Source: Candidatus Eiseniibacteriota bacterium (GTDB lineage Bacteria > Eisenbacteria > RBG-16-71-46 > CAIMUX01 > WJJG01). From it: 33,017 nucleotides of DNA. Positions 17,701-26,700 of this stretch are shown one piece after another. How positions within the stretch are numbered: the first letter of the stretch is position 1; every line of letters begins with the position of its first letter. Both the position numbers and the translations under genes were made by a program. Location: positions 1 through 33,017 of the forward strand of contig WJJG01000290.1 of assembly GCA_014729815.1 (NCBI GenBank), given 5' to 3'. The notes below the pieces were generated by a model. That model saw only the letters and a program-made list of their open reading frames with translations, was not told the origin of the DNA and did no database searches.

Positions 17701-20700
17701 TCATCTGCATCTCGTTGCCGGCGACGTCCCACACGGTCAGCCGCACGTCATAGAGGCCCGTAATCATGTCGCTCACGTTCCAGGCGCCGGCGTACGCGCC
17801 ACTGTCGGCATCGAAGAGGATGTCCGTGTCGATGGCGCTCCAGTAGTCGTCGTCGTCCGGATCCTGCGCCCGCTTGACCTCCCAGGCAATCGAGTCGTCC
17901 CAGATGTCGACGTCGGTCGTCGTGAAGATCAGCTCGTAGTAGACCGAGTCGCCCTCGGCATACTCGAACGGGCACTCCTTCATGCCGTCGTACGGGGTCT
18001 GCACCGCGTACTCCGGCGGCGTGTAGTCGACCACCAGCGTGAACTGCGGGCCGTCGGCGTAGTTGCCCACGTCGTCCCAGCCGCGGGCCCAGACCAGGTA
18101 GTTGCCCGGCGCCAGCGCGCTGAGATCCCAGCTGTAGCAGTTCCACGCGTAGCTGTCCTCGACGTCCTGCGAGATGTCGGCGTCGATCAGCGTCGGCTCC
18201 GTCCCGCCCTCCGGCATGAACATGAACTCGACCTTCTCGGCGTCGGTATCCGCATCGAGGAGCTGCGCGTGCAGCTGGTTGAAGTCCCGGGCATGTACCG
18301 CATCCATCAGGTGCGGATACATCACCGGCGTATCGTCACCCGTCTCCCGCGTCACCTGGGTGATCGTCGGGACGGGACCCATATTGTCCACGATCTCCAT
18401 CGTCACGTAGCGGCCGTCGTCGAAGACCTCGGTGACGTCCTCGACGTTGCCCAGGAAGTCCTGGCCCACGGCCACGATGTGGAACTCCTCGCCGATCGGC
18501 AGCGGCGGCGTCGTCGGATCGTCGGGCAGCGTGGCCGCATTCAGATCCCAGTCGAAGACGAACGGCCGCGTCCAGTCGGGGTTGATATCGCTGTCGTCGA
18601 TGCCCTCATCCGGCATCCAGTACGACTCGGTCATGTTCAGGTCACGGGCACGCTTGACGTAGAAGAGAACCCGATCGTCGTCGCGCTCGCTCTCGGTGCG
18701 GGCGAAGAGCTGCACCGCTCCGTTGCGCTCGGCCGGCGGGTCGTAGACGTCCTCGACCGTCTCGGTCAGGGCGTCGGCATCCGCGGTCGCCTCGGGCGCC
18801 TCGTTGTCGACCCAGACCGTCGGGAACTCGGTCGGAAGCTCCTCGCGGTTCCCCTCGAGGTCCTCGGCGATGACGATCACCCCGTACTCGCCGTCGGGGT
18901 AGATCGGGTCGCCGTAGACGTCCACGTCGAGCGTGTTCCAGAAGACGTGCCACAGGTAGGTGGCGCCGTACTCCGGCGGGCACTCATCGATGTCGACCAG
19001 GATCGGATCTCCGTCGCCGCCATCCGGAGCGACCCAGAACTCGACCTTGCGCAGGCCGATGTCGTGGATCTGCGTGCGGCCGATCAGGACCACCTCGTGG
19101 GAGACGTAGAGGTCGAGATCGTTGTCGATCATGGTCTCATCGATGAAGCGCGGCCAGGCGTAGTCGGGATCGCCCAGCTCCCCGGTGGCCACGTCATCAT
19201 CGTTCAACCAGTCCCCGTCCAGGCCGTAGTCGATGGCCAGGTCGGTGCCCAGGTTGAAGGTGTCGTTGCCATTGTGGTCGTAGAACAGACCGTCCTGATC
19301 CATGCCCTCGCAGTCCGCCGTGTAGGCCGAGTCGCCCGGCGACATATCGACCCAGTGCACGTTGGGTGCGATCGCATAGAGCTTGGTCATCTCGGGCGCG
19401 ATGATGTCCTCGACGGTGATCGCCATGTGGTCGCTCTCGCCCTCGTTCATGGCGGTGTCGTAGAACATCGCGCGCACCGTGTACTCGGTGTCCCAGTAGA
19501 CCATGGGCGCGATCCAGGTCACCTGCGCGGTCCAGGCAGCATACGGCGTGTCGACGTTCTCGCCGGTCACCGGCACCGACTCGATCTCCGGCGTATCCGG
19601 ATCCGGGTCGATGACCGTCCAGGTCGCTCCGCCGTCGTCGCTGTACTCGAAGCGGCAGACATCCACGTCGGTCGTCGAATCCGCCATCACGCAGGTCACG
19701 GTCACCGGGTCGCCGCTGGCCACCTGGTCGGCCGTCAGGTCGTTGTTGAAGTCGAGCTGATACGGCAGGTCCGTATCGATGGTCCACATCTCCCACGGAT
19801 TGGCTTCCGGCTCCTCCATCAGGTAGAGGAAGTTGCCGTTGCCGGCGTAGTCGGTCGCCACCACCCGCAGGTCGTAGTCGCCGCTGAGCGGCACGGTGTC
19901 GGCGAAGTCGTCGATGTGCAGCCACCAGACGTAGTAGGTACCCCGGCCGTCGTCGAATGTCAGGTTCGGCTCGAAGTCGAGGGTCCCATCGTCGTTCTGG
20001 AAGTTGAACTCGTTCCAGGCGTCCGGGGCGTCGTCCACGTCGCGATACTCCAGCACCATGCCGGAGACGTCCGTGTCCGGGGTGATGACCATGAAGGCCA
20101 GGTCCCCAGTCGCCTCCTCCGGCACCAGGGCGCGGCCCTGGCTCTCCTCGACACCGTCGTCGTCGTAGTAGTCGTACGGCGCGAAGCCGCCGAAGTAGCC
20201 GGCGATCTCCTCGTAGAAGGTGGAGGGCGCCGTGTGATCCACCGTGACGGTGGCCGTGATCGCCTCGGCCGTATTGCCATCGATGTCGGTGGCGATGGCC
20301 TGCAGCGTGTAGTCACCCTCCGGTAGGTGCACCGTGTCCCAGGTCGCCTCCCACGCCACCGTGGTGACGTTGACCGGCGTGAAGGTCGAGACCACCTCGA
20401 TGGTCACCCACTCCTCGGCGGTCGCATCCCAGTACTGCAGCGTCACCGTGGCGAGGTTGTCGGCCCCGCTCGGATCGACCGCAATACCCTTGATCAGCAC
20501 GTCATGGCCGGTGACCGCGCAGTGCGGATCGGTCAGCGGGACATCCTCGGTGCCGTCCGACGTGCGCGCCGTCAGCGGGAAGGCGGTCGGTCCGGTGATG
20601 TCGTTGATCACCACCAGGACCTCCTCGCTCCAGCCCTCGTTGGTCGCCTCGTCGGTCGGCACGGCGCGGAAGCGGCAGTAGGTGTCGCCCTCGTCGATCT

Positions 20701-23700
20701 CGTCCGGGTAGTCGAGCGGGTTGAAGATCACCTCGTAGGGCGGCTCCGCATCGAACGGATGGTCATCGGCGTGCTCCGGCGTGATGTCGATGTCGACCCA
20801 ACCGTCGTCATCGGCCACACCGTCGCCCACGTAGAACTGGAAGAGGACGTAGGCCACATCCTCCTCGCTCTCGATGATATCGGCGGCCACGGGGATGTCG
20901 GTGCCGAACGGAAAGACCTCCCCGTCGAGCGGGGTGGTCAGCTCGGCCACCGGCTCGGTCTCGTCGAGGACGAAGTCGAGCAGCATCGGCTCGCCGTAGT
21001 TGTGCCCGTCGTCCATGGCGATCGCGCGGAAGGCCATGCTGGAGGTCGCTTCGTCCTCCTCGTCCCACAGCTCGTCGCCGTCATTGTCGAAGCCGTCGTC
21101 CTCCGGATCCGGGATATTGCCCGTCACCCACCAGCCATCGCTCGGGTCGGTGTCGACACCGAAGTCGACCCAGACGTGCGCGCCGAGCTGGTCGGTCTCG
21201 TAGTAGTTCGGGCAGTACTGGAAGTAGACCTCATCGACCGTGATGGCGTTGAAGTCCCCCGGCACCGGATCGGTGACCTCGGCATAGACCTCGACATCGA
21301 AGTCGCTGTCGAAGCGCAGGCTGTTGGCGGTGACCGCATCCACCGTGGGCGCCTCGGGGTCGTAGACCATGGTGAACGGTCCGTCGATCCCCAGGTTGCC
21401 ATCCTCGTCCTCGGCGGTGACCTGGACGTGCCAGACGTCGGTCAGCTCGCCGAAGTCGATGCCCTGCGCGTAGTAGAACGGCGTCCCCGGCACGTTCACG
21501 CTGGAGTACTCGGTCGGCGGCCCCGGAGGTGCCGTCGCCGTGTAGTTCCGCGGGTCGACCACGCGCATGTCGTGGTCGTCGCCGTCCATGTCGATCAGGA
21601 AGTCGTAGGTCGTCTCGGCACCCACCGGCACCGGGACATCGGCCACCTGCCAGACGCCGTCCTCGACCTCGCTGAGCTCGTAGTCGAAGCCGTTGAGGGT
21701 CAGGATGACGTTCTCCCACGCGTAGCGAATGAACGGGAAGTCCGACTCGTACAGCGTGAAGACCATCATCACGTTTTCCTGGTTCTCGTCGATCAGGGTC
21801 ATCGGCACGACCGTCTCATCGTCACCGTGAGTGAAGATCAGGTTCACTTCGGTGATCTCATCCAGCGTGTCGGCCGCCACGGCGAAGAACTCGTGCTCGA
21901 TGCCGCTCATCTTCCACTCGGTCAGACCGGCCTCGGAGTCGAACGAGGGGTTGCCCGGCCAGGCCTCGTAGTTCTCCGGACCCGGGTACTCATCCGCGAC
22001 CGGCACCTCGTTGTGCAGACCAAACGGATAGAGCACCACCTCCGGCGCATCCTCGTTCGTCAGATAGAGCATCCAGCCCTCGGAGACGAACAGCTCCTCG
22101 AGGCCGCAGTCGCCGTCCTCCGGGTCGCCGTAGCCCAGCACCGCAATGCAGTCGTAGGCGTCGGTGTCGCCGTTGGTCGGATACGGCACCCCGCCGTCGT
22201 CCTGATCCCAGGCGACCGTGTAGGGCGGGAAGCTGTCGCCGTCCCCGATCTGCGCGTACTCGGTCACGTTGTAGCTGACGATGATCTCCGAGTCGGCATC
22301 CGGCAGGGCGCCGAACTCGACATGGCCCGTGTCGCCCGCGTCGTCGACCCAGGTCCAGTGATACATCGTCGGCGTGTCGATCTCGTCCCAATCGGTGACG
22401 TAGGTCGCCAGCGAATCATCGATCGTCAAAGTGGCGTGATTCTCCGGCGAGCTGGCCATCTCGTTCAGGAGCGAGAGCGTCATGTAGGTCGGATCGACCG
22501 GATCGGGCGTGATCCGCGTGGCGTCAATCTCCTCGTCGAGCACGCGCTCGGCGTAGTAGAAGCTGACCACGGGATCGGCCATCGGATCGGTCGGATCGAT
22601 GTCGAGCATCGCCTCGAACCAGAACTCATCCTCCGGCGCCACGGTCGTACCGGCGAGCTCCGGATCGAGATAGGCGAAGTTGCTCATGATCGCGAAGAGG
22701 TATGGGTTCCCCGGCGCCGGCGTCTGGTTGCCGTTGTCGTCCACCGCGTTCGGGTAGAAGGCGATCACGACGTCTCCGAAGAGCCCCTGCACCGCATCCA
22801 GATCCACGTCGAAGTTGTACGGATAGGTGTCGTCCTGCGCCGAGACGCCGTCATCCGCCATGCTCCGCCACTGGTTCTCCCACGGCTCGAGCTCCGGATA
22901 GCAGGTCTCGCTGAACTGCCACATGAGATCGACGTAGTCGATCGCCGACGCGTCCTCCGCCGTGGCATGCACTGAGACAGTGCCGCCCGGCAGCTGCGTA
23001 ACGCCGTCGCCGTCCGAGATCATCGGCCAGACGTCGACGTCCATGCCGTCGGCCGTCAAGACCTCGATCACGTCGGTCTCCGGCGGCGTCGACTCGCCGA
23101 TGATGACCAGTACGTCTTCCGGATCGGGATCGACGTTGCCCGACTGGTCCTCGGACAGGGCGCGGAAGAGCACGTTGGTGTCGCTCGCCCAGGTCGGCCA
23201 GACCCAGTAGACGTAGTAGGGCGCATTGTCGTCCTCGGGCGAGGTGTTGTCGTCCTCGTCCGTCATATCGTCTTCGTCGTCGTCCCCGCCGCCCGCGGGA
23301 TCCTCGGTGTAGAGCGGGATCAGCGCGGTATCCAGCGGCGTGTCGACGACGAAGTTGCCGCCGTCGTAGAGCACGACGTCGCCGGCCGTGTAGGTGAAGC
23401 TTCCGTCGAGGTCGAGGAAGATCTCGTCGTCCTCGGTGAAGCCCTCATCCCCGTCGATGTCGGCGTAGAAGTCGTCGTCGTCATTGACATCCAGGTCGTC
23501 CCAGGTGCCCCCACCGTCGGTGCTGTACTGGAAGAGGATGTTGTCGAGGTCTTCGTCATCCGACGTGGCCTCGATCTTGAACCAGCCCCAGCTGCCCGGC
23601 ACGTAGATGTCCGGCTCGGTGGCATCGATCACCGTGCCGTCGGGCACCGTGAACTCGAGGAGCGTGGCCATCGGCGGCACCGTATCGAGCGTCAGGAGCA

Positions 23701-26700
23701 CGGTGGGGATCACCGACGGGATGGTCACGCCGCCCTCGTCGTCCACCGCGCCGGTCTCGTCGGTCGCCACGGCGCGCACCAGGATGTCACCCTCCAGGCC
23801 GGTGGCATCCCAGTCGACCATCCAGAGGTCGAGGCTGCCGCCCGCCTGCATGCCGTTCTCCTGGAAGATCCAGTCGTTCGTATCGAAGGCGCCGGCGTCT
23901 CCGGTGTGGAACTCGTCGGCGTCGAAGTCGGTCAGGTCGGTCACGCCCGCGTCGGCGATGTCATCGCCGTCGCCCAGGACGATCACGTCCCCGATGTTGT
24001 ACTCGCCGAACGGCGCCGTCTCATCGCGGATCACCGGATCGCGCTCGCTGTATCCGTCGCCGTCGTAGTCGATGAAGCCCTCGCCGCCGGCGCCACCCAG
24101 CGCGGTGAAGCCGGTGTGCGCGGCTAGGTCCTCGATGGCATCGCTGCCCCGATAGAGCACGACGTCACCGCGATCGGTCGCCTCGTCGTCGACCTCGATC
24201 GTGTACCACTGGGCCCCATTGGCGCGGTCGTCGTTGTCGTCGAGACCGTTGCCGTTGAGGTCCTGGAAGTACTCGAAGGTCACATAGTCGATGTCGTAGT
24301 CGTGGATCCAGTTGATCGCGTAGAGGTCGAAGTCCAGCGGCCCCGAATCGATCACCGGCTCCTGGATGTAGGCCCGCAGCCCCTCGGCCACCAGCGTCAG
24401 CATGGCGATGTCGGCCGTCAGGATGCCGCAGTTGCCCTCGATGTCGCAGACGTAGACCCGGATGTCGAAGGAGCCGGTGCCGTACTCGTTCACCAGCCAC
24501 TCGGTGTCCAGGGTCACGGCCACCGGCTTGGTGAAGTCGACCGTCAGCGAGTCGCCGATGATCTCCCCGGTCACCGTGGCGAATTCCATCCAGGTGTTGC
24601 CCTCGCCGGCCTGACGGATCTCGAAGACCGTGCGCAGGATGTCGTTGCTCTCCGGGATGCCGTCGAGGTCGTCGAAGTTGGCCCAGACGTCGATCGCCGG
24701 ACCGATCGGCACCTGCACCGGTCCATAGGTGTCGCGGTACCAGTACGGCTCATCATCGCTCAGATCGCAGGGCCGCGTCTCGCCGCCGAGGCCGTCGGTG
24801 TCGTTGCAGACGTCGTGGATCAGCGTGAACCAGACACTGCCCGGCTCGCCGTCGATCACCTTGACCTGGAAGACGCAGGCCTCGTCCGGATCCTGCCAGT
24901 TTTCGAACTCGTCCTTGCCGTACGCACGGAACTGGACGAGCACGTACTCGTTGGCCGGATCGTTGTCCAGATCGATCGTCGAGGCGTCGAAATCGGCCGT
25001 GAAGGGCCGCGACGGATCGGTGGCCAAACTGGTCCAGCTGTCCCAAGTCAGGCCGCCGTCGTCGGAGGTACGGTACTCGAACTCGGCCTCGACGGCCGTG
25101 TCGTCGTCCTCGGTGGTCAGCGTGTAGGTGCCCTCGTTGAAGAGCTGCACGCCGTCCTCATCCGGGTCGACGTCACTGTCCATGAAGTCGGGCGGACCCT
25201 CGAGCGAGGGATCGTCCTCGTCGCCGCCCTCGCAGTCCTCCAGCGCCAAATCGGGCGGCGTCGTATCCAGCGTCCAGGTGAAGGGCACCGAGTAGTCCTC
25301 GTTCATGTTGCCCGGCTGGTCGTAGCCCAGGACGCGGAAGCGGTAGCCCTGATCGCTGCCGTCGGTCTCGAGGTTGTAGAGCATCGCGATCTGCCAGAGG
25401 TCGATATTCTCGGCGCCGTGGATCGTGTGCCAATCGAACTCCTGATAGGCCGTCGAGTCACCGAACGGGATCCCCGGGAAGGCGTCGGTCAGCACGCCGT
25501 TGGGATCGAGGACCTCCCAAGCCGGGTCGACCAGCTCGGTCAGCTCGCGGATGTCGATCTCGCTGTCGCGGACCATGCCGAGCACGTGGGCCGCGTCGAC
25601 GAAGAAGGCGTCGGCATACGTATCGTCGAAGGCGCAGACCGTCCGCGCGGCGTCGGCCGTCAGCTCGACCGCCTCACCGTCGACGATCCCGTCCTCGTTG
25701 TCGTCGGCCTCCGGGTCGTAGGTCTCGACCTCGTCCGCCTCGTCGACGTCGCCGTCGTTGTCGTCGTCGATGCTGTTGTCGGTCGACTCGTCGATGTTGT
25801 ACCAGACCACCCGCTGCAGCACGTCGCTCGGGTTGGCCGCATCCAGGTCGACATACGGCTCGAAGACGAAGAAGGCGTCGTTGTCGTTGTCACGCCGGTC
25901 GGTGGTGATGTAGATCCCATCTCCGCCGTCGGCATCGGTGTCGTCATCCTCGTCCTGCATGGCGTCGACCACCTCGGCGTCCTGGTAGTCGGTACCCTCA
26001 CCTTCGTTGTCGGCCACGCCGTCCTCGTCGTCGTCGACACCGTCATTGTGCTGCCCGGTGCCGGTGACGTCGAGCTCACCGTCGCGGTCGTCGTCGAACT
26101 CCTCGATCCCGGGCGCGTCCGTCTCGGCATTGACGCCGGCCGGGTCGAGGGTGAACTGCTCGAACGTCCCGGTGCCCGGATCGATCTCGGCCACGCCGAA
26201 GAGCACGTCGATGTCGCTGGGCGTCTCGATTGTGAAGTTCATGTAGCGGCCGAGGTTGTACGTCGGGTCGGTCGGCGAGTAGAGGTTGTCCGCCGGATCC
26301 GGCACCGTCGTATAGCCGCCCAGGTTGTACAGACCGCGCATGTAGACGACGCTCGGCTCGGCCTCATCCACTTCGCAGCGGAACGGCGCATCGTCGTCCT
26401 CGAAGAGCGAAGTCATCTCGTAATCGGTGTCGATCACCGTCATCCCGACCGGCAGGTCGAAGATCTCGGCGAAGTTCTCCATGCCGAACTCGTCGGTGAT
26501 CGGGTCGAGCAGCTGGAAGCCCTTGGTGACGTCGTTGTAGGCGTCCTCGTCGAGCTGGATCTCGTACCAGCCGTGCTCGTCCGGGTCGGCCGAGTCCAGA
26601 TGATAGTCGTAGTCGTTGTCCGAACCGCCGGGGCAGTCGCACAGGCCGTCGTCATCGAGGTCGACGAACGTCTCGCCCGGCTCGTAGGTCCCGCTGCCGT

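Noticed and set aside
14210-20326. Plus-strand 2038-aa ORF (and 20327-22975, 24302-29335)
   Set aside because: Antisense in exact codon register to the giant gene; the translation is low-complexity Val/Arg/Asp/His typical of complemented Asp-rich codons, with no domains and no SD. Stop-free only because sense TTA/CTA/TCA are rare.
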